Source of the DNA: an uncultured Lachnospiraceae bacterium
GTDB taxonomy: Bacteria > Bacillota > Clostridia > Lachnospirales > Lachnospiraceae
Assembly (NCBI GenBank): GCA_910584845.1
Contig: CAJUDH010000015.1
Location: forward strand, 12,886-76,885
Length of the DNA: 64,000 nt
Direction of reading: 5' to 3'
Below the pieces are notes generated by a model that did not search any database, was not told where the DNA came from, and worked only from the letters and a program-made list of their open reading frames with translations. A program made the translations under genes and the position numbers. Shown here in pieces: positions 26,284 to 34,683 of the stretch (its first letter is position 1; every line of letters begins with the position of its first letter).

Positions 26284-27663
26284 TTAACGTAAAAACAAAT
26301 GGATGAGCCAGCCGTAGATTTTCCGGTAAGGCTGATACCGCATAGGCAGGTCAATCCATGTTTTTTTATCCACGATGCTTTTTTCATGGGAAAAGGTATG
26401 AAACCCATCTTTTCCATGGTATGACCCCATTCCGCTCTCTCCAAAGCCGCCAAAGCCCATCTCACTGGTAGCCAAGTGGATTATGGTATCGTTGATGCAG
26501 CCTCCGCCGAATCCGCAGCGTGTGGTAACTTTCCGGGCAGCGCGGGGGTTTTGGGTAAAGATATAAAGGGCCAGGGGATGGGGCAGGGAATTGATTTTAC
26601 AGATAGCCTCGTCAAACGAATCATAGGCCAAAACCGGCAGGATCGGCCCGAATATTTCTTCCTGCATCACTTTGTCCTGGAAGGTTACATTGTCCATGAT
26701 GGTGGGTTCGATTTGTAGGGTAGCGGCACAGGTACCGCCGCCGGCTACGATTTTAGCCGGGTTCATTAGCCCGGTGAGGCGGTTAAAATGTTTCTCATTG
26801 ATAATTTTCCCGTAATTTTTCTTGTCCAGGGGGTGCTTGCCAAATTGACGCCGGACCTGCTTTTGGATTTCCTTTATTAACTGGCTTTTCACTGCCTTGT
26901 CGCAATAGATATAATCCGGAGCTACGCAGGTTTGGCCGCAATTTAAAAATTTTCCGAAGACGATCCGTTTGGCAGCCAAAGCCAAATTGGCTGTCCGGTC
27001 TACCACGCAAGGGCTTTTTCCGCCAAGTTCCAGGGTGACCGGCGTTAAATGGGCGGCAGCGTGGCGCATGACTTCCTTTCCCACAGCCTGGCTGCCTGTG
27101 AAGAAAATATAATCAAAATGTTCCTGGAGGAGCCAAGTGTTTTCTGTGCGGCCTCCGGTGACGACCGTTACCAGTTTTTCGGGGAAGCACTTTTTGACAA
27201 TGTGCCGGATTACCTCGCTGGTGTTAGGGGAATAGGCGCTGGGCTTTAATATTGCCGTATTGCCGGCGGCTAAAGCGTCTACCAAAGGCTCCATAGCCAA
27301 TAGGAAGGGGTAATTCCAGGGGCTCATAATCAGCGCTACCCCATAAGGGGACGGCTTTTTATAGCTCCGTGCATGGAATTGGGCCAAAGGGGTAGGGACG
27401 GTTTTCTCCCTGGCCAGGCTGTGTATGTGCTTTAACATGTAAGTGATTTCGCTTAAGACAAGCCCGGTCTCGCACATATAGCTTTCAAAGCCGCTTTTGC
27501 CCAGGTCCAGGCGGATGGCTTCTTCGATGGCCTTTTCATGGTTTTGGATACATTGGCTTAGCTTTTCCAGGGCATGGATCCGCGTGCTGATTTTCAAGGT
27601 GGCGCCGGTGCGGAAGTAGGCGCGTTGCTTTTCTACCATTTGTCTGATTTCTTGTTTTTCCAT
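26284..27663 (-). CDS. NAD(P)-dependent aldehyde dehydrogenase (class-3 type)
   Basis: A 459-residue ALDH that oxidises aldehydes to acids. I start at ATG 27663 behind GAAAGGAT; the 26 codons upstream belong to the preceding gene's end. The active site is Cys246 (NCGQTCVAPDY) and Glu212 (LELGGKSP), with cofactor residues around MSPWNYP and FFTGSQAVG. The C-terminal hydrophobic tail (about 440-459, IYGWLIHLFLR) suggests membrane association as in fatty-aldehyde enzymes of this class. It lies 13 bp downstream of an alcohol dehydrogenase gene, so the pair could take an alcohol to an acid or reverse. Confidence 0.94.
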   Translation of the reverse strand: MEKQEIRQMVEKQRAYFRTGATLKISTRIHALEKLSQCIQNHEKAIEEAIRLDLGKSGFESYMCETGLVLSEITYMLKHIHSLAREKTVPTPLAQFHARSYKKPSPYGVALIMSPWNYPFLLAMEPLVDALAAGNTAILKPSAYSPNTSEVIRHIVKKCFPEKLVTVVTGGRTENTWLLQEHFDYIFFTGSQAVGKEVMRHAAAHLTPVTLELGGKSPCVVDRTANLALAAKRIVFGKFLNCGQTCVAPDYIYCDKAVKSQLIKEIQKQVRRQFGKHPLDKKNYGKIINEKHFNRLTGLMNPAKIVAGGGTCAATLQIEPTIMDNVTFQDKVMQEEIFGPILPVLAYDSFDEAICKINSLPHPLALYIFTQNPRAARKVTTRCGFGGGCINDTIIHLATSEMGFGGFGESGMGSYHGKDGFHTFSHEKSIVDKKTWIDLPMRYQPYRKIYGWLIHLFLR

Positions 27664-27676
27664 GATCCTATCCTTT

Positions 27677-28837
27677 CTACTTTGTTGTTTTGTGTACAGG
27701 CCGGCAAAGGGTATGGTAAAAAGTTTCCAATTCCCTGGCATCCATCAATACGGGGACCGGATACAAAGGATTTGCTTCCCTGTCCGCATAGCGGGCCAGT
27801 TTACGGATGTCCTTTTTCTGAATTTGCGGTATTACGTCCCCGATCCCCAGCCGCTTTTTCATTGCTTGAATAGCTTCAATAAATGCCTGTGCCCCTTTTG
27901 CGTGGGGCATATCCTGGCTGGCGACGCCTGCGGCAATGGCCAGATCATGAAGTTGTTTGTGGATGGCCGGGCCATAGGCTTCCAACACGAAAGGAAGCAG
28001 GACGGAATTGGCAAGGCCGTGGGGGACGCCGTATTCACCTCCCAGGGAATGGGCAATGGCATGGATATACCCCACATAAGATTTGGAAAAAGCCCATCCT
28101 GCATGGTAGGAGGCAACGAGCATTTGTTTACGGGCTTTTGGATCCAGGCCGTTTTGGCAGGCTTTATCTATATTGGAAAAAATTAGGCGTACCGCTTTTA
28201 GCGCGGCCCTTCGGGTATCCCTGGTGGTAGAATTGCCAATATAGGCTTCCACGGCGTGGGTAAGGGCGTCCATGCCTGTGGTGGCGGTGATGGAGGGGGG
28301 GAGGCTAAAGGTAGCCACGGGATCCAGCACCGCATATTGTGGGATTAACGGAAAGTCATTAATGGCATATTTGTGCCTGGTTTGGGAATCCGTTATGACG
28401 GCGGATAAAGTGGTTTCACTGCCGGTACCGGCCGTGGTGGGCACGGCGATCAAAAGGGGGAGCTGCCGGCGCACTTTCAGGATCCCTTCCATTTCTTTTA
28501 AAGGCTTGTCCGGCCTGGCAATCCTGGCCCCCACCGCCTTTGCGCAGTCTATGCTGGAGCCGCCGCCAAAGCCAAGGATTCCCTGGCACCTTTGTGAACG
28601 GTAAAGCCGCCGGGCTTCTTCCACATTGGCGCTGGTAGGGTTGGCCACGGTTTTGCCATAAACTACATAAGAAATGCCGTGGCGGGCAAGCGCTGCATTG
28701 AGCCGATTGGCCAGGCCAAGGCGGATGATAGTGGGGTCCGTGACAATAAGTACTTTGGCGCAGCCGTGCCTTTGCAGCACAATTGGCAATTGGCTTACGT
28801 CGGATATAAGCTTGGGTTTCCGGTTTGAATTTTTCAT
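27677..28837 (-). CDS. Iron-containing (group III) alcohol dehydrogenase
   Basis: A 386-residue Fe-ADH. The cofactor-binding GGGSSIDCAKA and the metal ligands Asp190, His194, His259 and His273 (GMDALTHAVEAY, GYIHAIAHSLGG, GVPHGLANS) are all present. The ribosome-binding site is weak. It is first in a two-gene operon with the aldehyde dehydrogenase. Substrate cannot be read; group III enzymes include 1,3-propanediol, lactaldehyde and butanol dehydrogenases. A Shine-Dalgarno-poor start and palindromes upstream suggest regulated expression. Confidence 0.94.
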   Translation of the reverse strand: MKNSNRKPKLISDVSQLPIVLQRHGCAKVLIVTDPTIIRLGLANRLNAALARHGISYVVYGKTVANPTSANVEEARRLYRSQRCQGILGFGGGSSIDCAKAVGARIARPDKPLKEMEGILKVRRQLPLLIAVPTTAGTGSETTLSAVITDSQTRHKYAINDFPLIPQYAVLDPVATFSLPPSITATTGMDALTHAVEAYIGNSTTRDTRRAALKAVRLIFSNIDKACQNGLDPKARKQMLVASYHAGWAFSKSYVGYIHAIAHSLGGEYGVPHGLANSVLLPFVLEAYGPAIHKQLHDLAIAAGVASQDMPHAKGAQAFIEAIQAMKKRLGIGDVIPQIQKKDIRKLARYADREANPLYPVPVLMDARELETFYHTLCRPVHKTTK

Positions 28838-28877
28838 ATTTTTTCTGTAGGAAATGGGCCAAGTGCCATGGCTGCAG

Positions 28878-28957
28878 GCATTGGGCCAATGCCGCCCGTG
28901 CCAAATACCGGGGCCGCACGGCAGAAGGGGGCCTTGCTGCCAGATGCAGGTATTTGG
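28878..28957. promoter_or_regulatory. Palindromes upstream of the ADH-ALDH operon
   Basis: GCATTGG-G-CCAATGC (28878-28892) is a perfect 15-bp palindrome, and CCAAATACC (28901-28909) is matched by GGTATTTGG (28949-28957). Both lie within 120 bp of the ADH start and look like operator sites. No minus-strand promoter with both elements is convincing. Confidence 0.45.
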
Positions 28958-29062
28958 TGCTGCTGTTGAACTGTAATCTATTTTATGCTATATGGGCGGA
29001 TTTGGCAAGGAGAAGCCGCAACGGACAGGCTTTCCAAACTTTCCTGTAAAGAGAAACACATT

Positions 29063-29091
29063 TTGACTTTGGAAAGCAATAGTGGTATATT
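29063..29091 (+). promoter_or_regulatory. Sigma-A promoter of the histidine-kinase operon
   Basis: TTGACT (29063-29068), 17-bp spacer, TATATT (29086-29091), about 65 bp before the kinase start. A further TATAGT lies at 29095. Confidence 0.82.
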
Positions 29092-29156
29092 GGTTATAGT
29101 ACAAATAAAAGCATATTTTGCTATATGGATCCAAGGATATGGGATGGTGTATAAAT

Positions 29157-31751
29157 ATGAAAGTGAAGCAAAAAAGAAATAGGACAGACAGAGGGATCCC
29201 GTTGATTTTTTTTATTTTACTGATTTTCTGTATTTTAGGCACCGTGGTCTTCTCTGTAGCAAAAAGGATATCATCCGAGATGTCTTCCTCTGCAATCCAC
29301 AATTTAAGAGAAAGCCTTGGCCTGATAAAAGGCACTTTAGAGGCAATCTTAATTAATGAAGCGGAATTTCAAAAAATGATTGCCCAAGAGATTACCATGG
29401 TGGAGGATCCCGAAGAGTTTATCCGATCTTATAAAAGAAACCGGACGGTAGTCAAAATATCCATGATTATGTCCGGGGAAACGGTAGGGGTATCCAATAC
29501 CGGCGGCGAATTTTCAGAGGAGGCATTGGATTTTTCTGCCGGAAAGACGGTAGAGGGCCTTCCCATCTCCCAATCATACCTGAATAGCCTTGGCACGTGG
29601 GCGTACACAATGAAATGCCCCGTGGTAAAAGACGGGGAAGAAATAGCGGTCCTTTATATGGAATATATATATGATTCTTTTGACGATGCGCTGCCAGGCA
29701 GTTTTTATAACGGAAAAGCCATGCTTTATGTTATGGATGCAAAAAGCGAACGGCTGGTGCTAAAGCCCAAAGGGATGGGGCAACGGAATGCCGGGCATTT
29801 AAACCTGCAGGATTTTTACCGTGCCAATAATATTTTGGAGCCGGATATTCAGGCGAAAGTTTCGGAAAGCGTGGAGAGCGGGAAAAACATCATGTTTTAC
29901 CACGATATTCAGGAAGAAGGGGCACTGATCTATATGTGGTCGGTCAGTGGCGGTGAAATTTACCTTATCGGATATGTGCCGATTGAAGCGATTCAGCAGG
30001 AAGGAAGGGCGGTAAACCAAAATATTTTAATTGTTGTCGTGGTAATGCTGGTAGCGTTCTTTTTGTGCTGCCTTTTATATTACTTTAACCAAAGGCAACA
30101 AAGCAAAGTCCGCAGGGAAAGGGAGGCGGAAAGGGAATTACATAGTAAGCAATTGGCAGAGGCATTGCAGGCAGCGCAAATTGCAAGCAAATCCAAGACC
30201 ACATTCCTTTCCAATATGTCCCATGACATACGGACGCCTATGAATGCGATCCTTGGTTTTACCACATTGCTGGCCAAGGATGCAGATAACCCGGTCAAGG
30301 TCAGGGAATATACGAGAAAAATCACGGCTTCCGGTCAGCATTTGCTCAGCTTGATCAATGACGTCCTGGATGTCTCGAAGATCGAAAGCGGGAAAGTGGT
30401 CTTGACCATCGGGGAGTTTACGCTAAACAGCCTGATGTCTTCGGTGGACGCGATCATCCGTCCCATGGCCAATGCCAGAAGCCAGAACTTCGACGTATCC
30501 GTGACAGGCATTAAACACGAATATCTGGTAGGGGACGAGACAAGGATCAACCAGATTTTGATTAACCTCCTTTCCAATGCCGTGAAATATACGCCCAAGG
30601 GCGGCAATATCTGGTTTCGCATTATTGGCCTGGAACAACGGTCCAGCCAGTATGAACATATCCGTATTGAAGTGGAGGATGACGGATATGGGATGACGCC
30701 GGAATATTTGAAGACTATTTTTGAAGCGTTTACCAGGGCAGAAAACAGCACTACAAACAAAGTGCAGGGGACCGGGCTGGGTATGGCGATTACGAAAAAT
30801 ATTGTAGAACTTATGGGGGGGACCATAGATGTTTTTAGCGAGATAGACAAAGGGAGCCTTTTTTGTGTGGAGCTAGAACTTCGTATACCAGACGGGCAGG
30901 CGGACAAGGAATTTTGGAAAAATAACGGGATTTTCCGGATTTTGGCTGTAGACGACGACATAGAAATCTGCAAAAACATCCAGACGCTTATGCGGGATAC
31001 CGGCGTCCTGGTAGATACGGCCTTAGGCGGGGAAGAGGCCGTCCGGCTGATCAAGGATATGGGAAACGGAGGGCAGGATTACAATATGATCCTGCTGGAC
31101 TGGAAAATGCCGGATATGGACGGCATAGAGACGGCGAAACAGATCCAGGGCCTGGCGCAAAGCGAAATCCCGATCCTGTTTTTGACCGCTTATGACGGCG
31201 ACAATGTGGAAGAAGAAGCATTCCAGGTAGGAAGTGTGGGGGTTTTGGCAAAACCGTTTTTCGTATCCGCGTTTAAAGAAAAAATATTGGAGGCCAATGC
31301 CGGGAAAACGAAAGGCGATACGCAGGGAGGACCGGAGGCCGGCAGTTTAAAAGGCCTGCATTTGTTGGTTGCAGAAGACAACGAAATCAATGCGGAAATC
31401 CTTTGGGAACTTTTAGACCTGGAAGGGGCCACCTGCGAAATCATGGAAAATGGGAAGCTGGCCGTGGAGCGGTTTGAAAAAGCAAAGAATGGGGAGTTTG
31501 ACGCCATTTTAATGGACGTCCAGATGCCCGTGATGAACGGCTATGAGGCATCCAGGGCAATCCGGGCGTTGACGCGCAGGGACGCGGGGGAAATCCCGAT
31601 TATTGCCATGACAGCCAACGCTTTTGCGGAAGATGTAAAGGAGGCGTTGGATGCCGGTATGAATGTCCATATCTCCAAGCCGATTGATATGGGATTGCTG
31701 AAGAAGGCTTTAAACCAATGGATCCCAAGGCGGCCAGGAAGTAGCCGATAG
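29157..31751 (+). CDS. Hybrid sensor histidine kinase with two receiver domains
   Basis: I start at ATG 29157 (864 residues); 13 upstream in-frame codons lack a better site. Membrane helix 1 lies at about 18-40, an extracellular sensor of about 240 residues follows, and helix 2 is near 285-310. The cytoplasmic part has HisKA (NMSHDIRTPMNAI), HATPase (NLLSNAVKYT, DDGYGM, GTGLGMAI), receiver 1 (VDDDIEI, LLDWKMP, AKPF) and receiver 2 (AEDNEIN, LMDVQMP, SKPID). No HPt or output domain is present, so phosphotransfer partners are elsewhere. The solute-binding lipoprotein gene follows 25 bp downstream and may supply the signal. Confidence 0.93.
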   Translation: MKVKQKRNRTDRGIPLIFFILLIFCILGTVVFSVAKRISSEMSSSAIHNLRESLGLIKGTLEAILINEAEFQKMIAQEITMVEDPEEFIRSYKRNRTVVKISMIMSGETVGVSNTGGEFSEEALDFSAGKTVEGLPISQSYLNSLGTWAYTMKCPVVKDGEEIAVLYMEYIYDSFDDALPGSFYNGKAMLYVMDAKSERLVLKPKGMGQRNAGHLNLQDFYRANNILEPDIQAKVSESVESGKNIMFYHDIQEEGALIYMWSVSGGEIYLIGYVPIEAIQQEGRAVNQNILIVVVVMLVAFFLCCLLYYFNQRQQSKVRREREAERELHSKQLAEALQAAQIASKSKTTFLSNMSHDIRTPMNAILGFTTLLAKDADNPVKVREYTRKITASGQHLLSLINDVLDVSKIESGKVVLTIGEFTLNSLMSSVDAIIRPMANARSQNFDVSVTGIKHEYLVGDETRINQILINLLSNAVKYTPKGGNIWFRIIGLEQRSSQYEHIRIEVEDDGYGMTPEYLKTIFEAFTRAENSTTNKVQGTGLGMAITKNIVELMGGTIDVFSEIDKGSLFCVELELRIPDGQADKEFWKNNGIFRILAVDDDIEICKNIQTLMRDTGVLVDTALGGEEAVRLIKDMGNGGQDYNMILLDWKMPDMDGIETAKQIQGLAQSEIPILFLTAYDGDNVEEEAFQVGSVGVLAKPFFVSAFKEKILEANAGKTKGDTQGGPEAGSLKGLHLLVAEDNEINAEILWELLDLEGATCEIMENGKLAVERFEKAKNGEFDAILMDVQMPVMNGYEASRAIRALTRRDAGEIPIIAMTANAFAEDVKEALDAGMNVHISKPIDMGLLKKALNQWIPRRPGSSR

Positions 31752-31776
31752 GTTTTATGAAAGAAAGGAAAGGGAT

Positions 31777-33084
31777 ATGAAAAGTAACACCAATAAGCTG
31801 TTGGCGTTTTGCCTGTCAGGGATTGCGGCATTTTCCATGGCGTCTTGCGCAGGAAAACCAGATGGGATTGAAAACCTGATAGTGGAAGAGCCGGATGAGG
31901 GGAAGGTTGTCAATTTGTTTGGCCCTATGGAAAAATCAAAACCAGGTGTGGATAACCTCTCCCGGACGGCGTTTGACAGGACAATAAGCATAGCGGAAGA
32001 CAGCCTGGGGCTAACGGTGGAATACCGCACTTATACGGCGGAGAATTACCAGGAAAAAACGTATGACGAGGTGATCCTTGACCGGGTACGCAACGATATG
32101 GACGATTTGTACCTGCTGAACCCGGACACCATCCAGATTTTAGGCGAAGAAGGGGAGTTGCTGGATTTATATACGCTTGACAATGCAAAGAATTTACGGG
32201 AAATCATAAAGACGGCCAATACCGTAGACGGAAAATTGGTTGCAATCCCCCAGGAGATTGTGGTGCATGGCCTTTTTATAAACAAAGACATGTTTGACCA
32301 GTATGGCCTTCTGCTTCCGGAGACACCGGAAGATTTGCTGGAATGCTGCAGGGTGTTGAAAGAAAACGGGATAGAAACCCCTATTGGCGCCAACCGATGG
32401 TGGCTGGAGAATTTCGTGTTTGCAATAGCTTATGCCGATTTGTATAACGGGGGGCACACACAAGAAGAAATAGAAGCACTTAACAAAGGGGAGCGAAAAT
32501 ACAGCGACTATATGCGCCCGGGGTTTGAATATTTGCAGGAATTGATTGACAAAGGGTATGTGGATGCGGAAACAGCCTATACTTATGAGGCGATTGAAGG
32601 GGAGGGCCCGGATTTCCTGGCCCAGAAAACGCCCATTGTAATGGCCTATTGGAGTGCGGCCAATACAGAGACAGCCTATGGAAATCCTGGGTTTAACATG
32701 CAGGTAATCGGATTTCCCAGCAGCCGGGGGCAGATGCCGGTGGTTTCTATGACCGGATATGGCATCAATGCCAACGCGCATCACCTGGAAGACACCAAAG
32801 CCGTGCTGGATATTATCCTTTCCGATGAGGCGCTTCAAATTTATGCGGAAACCAACCAGGTGATTTCCCCTTCGAAAAATGTAGAGGTGGAATGTGCCCC
32901 TGCTTTGCGGCCGTTAAATGACAAGGTGCAGGACAATGTCTACGTGCTTGGCTCCAACGCAGGGATGAAAGTGGAACAGTGGGGGAACACCTGCCTCATT
33001 GTGCGGGATTTACTAAACGGGGCCACAATAGACGAGTGTATGGCTAAGTTTGACCGGCTGCAGGAGGAATCTTTAAAACCATAG
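31777..33084 (+). CDS. Extracellular solute-binding lipoprotein (family 1)
   Basis: A 435-residue ABC-type binding protein with a lipoprotein signal (SMASC, Cys24) behind a GGAAAGGG site. It has the sugar-binding-protein fold signatures of family 1 (DDLYLLNPDTIQIL, GKLVAIPQEI, LFINKDMFDQYGL). No permease or ATPase gene is nearby. Instead it follows the hybrid kinase in one transcript, so it could present its ligand to the kinase sensor domain rather than to a transporter. Alternatively it may serve a distant transporter that shares an ATPase. The ligand is unknown; glycans or oligosaccharides are likely for this family. Confidence 0.9.
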   Translation: MKSNTNKLLAFCLSGIAAFSMASCAGKPDGIENLIVEEPDEGKVVNLFGPMEKSKPGVDNLSRTAFDRTISIAEDSLGLTVEYRTYTAENYQEKTYDEVILDRVRNDMDDLYLLNPDTIQILGEEGELLDLYTLDNAKNLREIIKTANTVDGKLVAIPQEIVVHGLFINKDMFDQYGLLLPETPEDLLECCRVLKENGIETPIGANRWWLENFVFAIAYADLYNGGHTQEEIEALNKGERKYSDYMRPGFEYLQELIDKGYVDAETAYTYEAIEGEGPDFLAQKTPIVMAYWSAANTETAYGNPGFNMQVIGFPSSRGQMPVVSMTGYGINANAHHLEDTKAVLDIILSDEALQIYAETNQVISPSKNVEVECAPALRPLNDKVQDNVYVLGSNAGMKVEQWGNTCLIVRDLLNGATIDECMAKFDRLQEESLKP

Positions 33085-33109
33085 AAAACAAAAGCTTCCG
33101 GCATAGATG

Positions 33110-33158
33110 CGGCCTCCCCGGAATACATTAGTAATAATCAAATTTTATGGGGAGGTCG
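33110..33158 (+). promoter_or_regulatory. Hairpin that can hide the ribosome-binding site of the PrcB-like gene
   Basis: CGGCCTCCCC (33110-33119) pairs with GGGGAGGTCG (33149-33158; one G-T pair). The 3' arm contains the GGAGGT Shine-Dalgarno site of the ATG at 33161. It could also act as an inefficient terminator for the upstream gene, but no U-run follows. Confidence 0.55.
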
Positions 33159-33160
33159 TT

Positions 33161-33592
33161 ATGCGCAGAATTTTAAGAGGAAAAATGATGTGGCTTGCCT
33201 GCCTGCTGCTGTGGGCGTTCCTGGTCCGGGTATTGACCGGCTGCAGTGTGGAGAAAGAAAATCAGGACAAAGTACGGGATTTGGAATTTACGGTAGTGGG
33301 TGAAGCGGATTTGCCGGAGGAGCTGAAAAACCTGGTAATGGAAAAGAAAGCCGCACCGTTTAAGCTGACCTACAGCAATGACCAAGGGCTTTACATAGTG
33401 GTGGGATATGGGGAACAGGCTACGGGCGGCTACAGTATTTCCGTAAACGAACTTTATTTGACGGAAAACTCGATTGTCATCGACACGGAGCTGAAAGGGC
33501 CGGAAAAAGGCGAGGATGTGGGGGCGGAGAAGTCCTACCCGTACATTGTGGCCAAAACCGAATACTTGGAGAACCCCGTTATTTTCCAATAA
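33161..33592 (+). CDS. PrcB-like lipoprotein
   Basis: A 143-residue lipoprotein (hydrophobic signal, VLTGC with Cys28). I start at ATG 33161 after GGAGGT, not at the upstream frame start in the hairpin. The mature part resembles the PrcB C-terminal domain (GGYSISVNELYLTENSIVIDTEL, then YPYIVAKTEY). In Treponema denticola PrcB is part of a surface protease complex, and related domains are proposed to bind or inhibit proteases. No protease is adjacent here, so the partner is unknown. Confidence 0.75.
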   Translation: MRRILRGKMMWLACLLLWAFLVRVLTGCSVEKENQDKVRDLEFTVVGEADLPEELKNLVMEKKAAPFKLTYSNDQGLYIVVGYGEQATGGYSISVNELYLTENSIVIDTELKGPEKGEDVGAEKSYPYIVAKTEYLENPVIFQ

Positions 33593-33957
33593 CCGGGAAT
33601 GGTTTTGCCGTGTGCCAATTCGCACGGGAACATGTGCAGGCAGGCTTGCCTGCCTTGTTTGCAGGTAAGCTTCCACGGGGGTGCGTTTGAAAACCCGTCC
33701 CCGCCCGCCGTATCCATTTTGCGGGACGTCATAGGCGCTTTCCGTAAGGGGGTGCCCCCATCGGGCCGGCGTAGCCTGTTATGCCCTCCTTATCGGGATC
33801 CGGCCTGCCACAAAATATATGTACGTCTGGCAGAAAGCCATTTTCAAACACGCTCTGGCACTTGTCATCCTTGCCACACATATGATATGATTAGGAAGGC
33901 AAAAATCCTCAAAAAAAGGTTTTTTGGCGGCAAAGAAAACGAAAAGGGATGGCGAGT
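33593..33957. other. Intergenic region upstream of cysE
   Basis: About 365 bp without a supported gene. It contains AGGCAGGC-TT-GCCTGCCT near 33641-33658, a perfect hairpin similar in style to the palindromic stretch in the arsR leader. No T-box motif (AGGGTGG) for cysteine control is visible. A 120-codon plus-strand frame here has no ribosome-binding site and repetitive composition. Confidence 0.4.
33862..33891 (+). promoter_or_regulatory. Probable cysE promoter
   Basis: TTGTCA (33862-33867), 18-bp spacer, TATGAT (33886-33891), 66 bp before the cysE start. Confidence 0.5.
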
Positions 33958-34617
33958 ATGATTTTAAAGGATATTTGGCTGGATGTGAAGGCAGTTCAGG
34001 AGCGGGATCCGGCAGCAAGGAATGCATTAGAAGTATTGCTTTTATACCAAGGAGTCCATGCCCTGATATGGCATCGGTTTGCCCACTGGTTTTATACGCA
34101 CCATATGTTTTTTATTGCCCGGTTTATTTCCCAGTTAGCGAGGTTTTTTACATTGATTGAAATTCATCCAGGCGCAGAAATGGGGCATGGTATTTTGATT
34201 GACCATGGCTGTGGGGTAGTGATTGGGGAGACTACGGTGGTGGGGGACAATTGCACCATCTACCAGGGGGTGACATTGGGGGGCGTAGGCTTAAACAAAG
34301 GGAAACGCCATCCGACCTTGGGGAATAACGTAACCGTGGGGGCAGGGGCAAAAATCCTGGGCGCCTTTGAAGTTGGGGACAACTGCAGGGTTGCCGCCAA
34401 CGCGGTACTGCTGAAACCTTTAGAGAATGACACAACTGCCGTGGGGATCCCTGCCCGCCCGGTAAAGATTGGCGGCGTGCCGGTCCCGAAAGACCAGACG
34501 GCGGCGGTGACCATGGAACAGTTTAAAGCTATGGAAGAGAGGGTTCTGCAGATGGAAGAAGAGCTGGAACGCTTGCAAAAAGAATTGGCGGCTGCTTCCG
34601 GACATTCGGAAACATAA
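33958..34617 (+). CDS. cysE: Serine O-acetyltransferase
   Basis: A 219-residue enzyme that acetylates serine, the first committed step of cysteine synthesis. I start at ATG 33958, nine bases after AAAAGGG; the ATG three codons upstream touches that site. An N-terminal helical part is followed by the left-handed beta-helix of hexapeptide repeats (IHPGAEMGHGILIDHG, VVIGETTVVGDN, TIYQGVTLGG), with the catalytic His in IDHGCGVVIGE. A coiled C-terminal tail (about 180-212) is rich in Glu and Lys. It is monocistronic: its terminator lies directly before sipL. No cysK is adjacent. Confidence 0.94.
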   Translation: MILKDIWLDVKAVQERDPAARNALEVLLLYQGVHALIWHRFAHWFYTHHMFFIARFISQLARFFTLIEIHPGAEMGHGILIDHGCGVVIGETTVVGDNCTIYQGVTLGGVGLNKGKRHPTLGNNVTVGAGAKILGAFEVGDNCRVAANAVLLKPLENDTTAVGIPARPVKIGGVPVPKDQTAAVTMEQFKAMEERVLQMEEELERLQKELAAASGHSET

Positions 34618-34640
34618 TTTGCCTGGCACCCACATACACT
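34612..34640 (+). promoter_or_regulatory. Sigma-E-type sporulation promoter of sipL
   Basis: ACATAAT (34612-34618), 14-bp spacer, CATACACT (34633-34640). The -10 matches the sigma-E consensus CATACA-T exactly and the -35 matches ATA-T. It starts inside the last codons of cysE and fits mother-cell expression, as known for SipL in Clostridioides difficile. No sigma-A promoter is seen in the gap. Confidence 0.65.
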
Positions 34641-34681
34641 TTCTATAAGATATGAAAATAGAAAGTAAGGTGGGTGCTTTT
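34626..34681 (+). terminator. cysE terminator overlapping the sipL leader
   Basis: GCACCCAC (34626-34633) pairs exactly with GTGGGTGC (34670-34677); an inner stem ACTTTCTA/TAGAAAGT extends it, and TTTT follows. The 3' arm includes the likely Shine-Dalgarno region of sipL. Confidence 0.85.
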
Positions 34682-34683
34682 CC

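Noticed and set aside
33593..33957. Cysteine T-box upstream of cysE
   Set aside because: No AGGGTGG antiterminator box or specifier-type stem is visible.
33599..33961. 120-codon plus-strand frame before cysE
   Set aside because: Composed of palindromic intergenic sequence, without a start signal or family resemblance.
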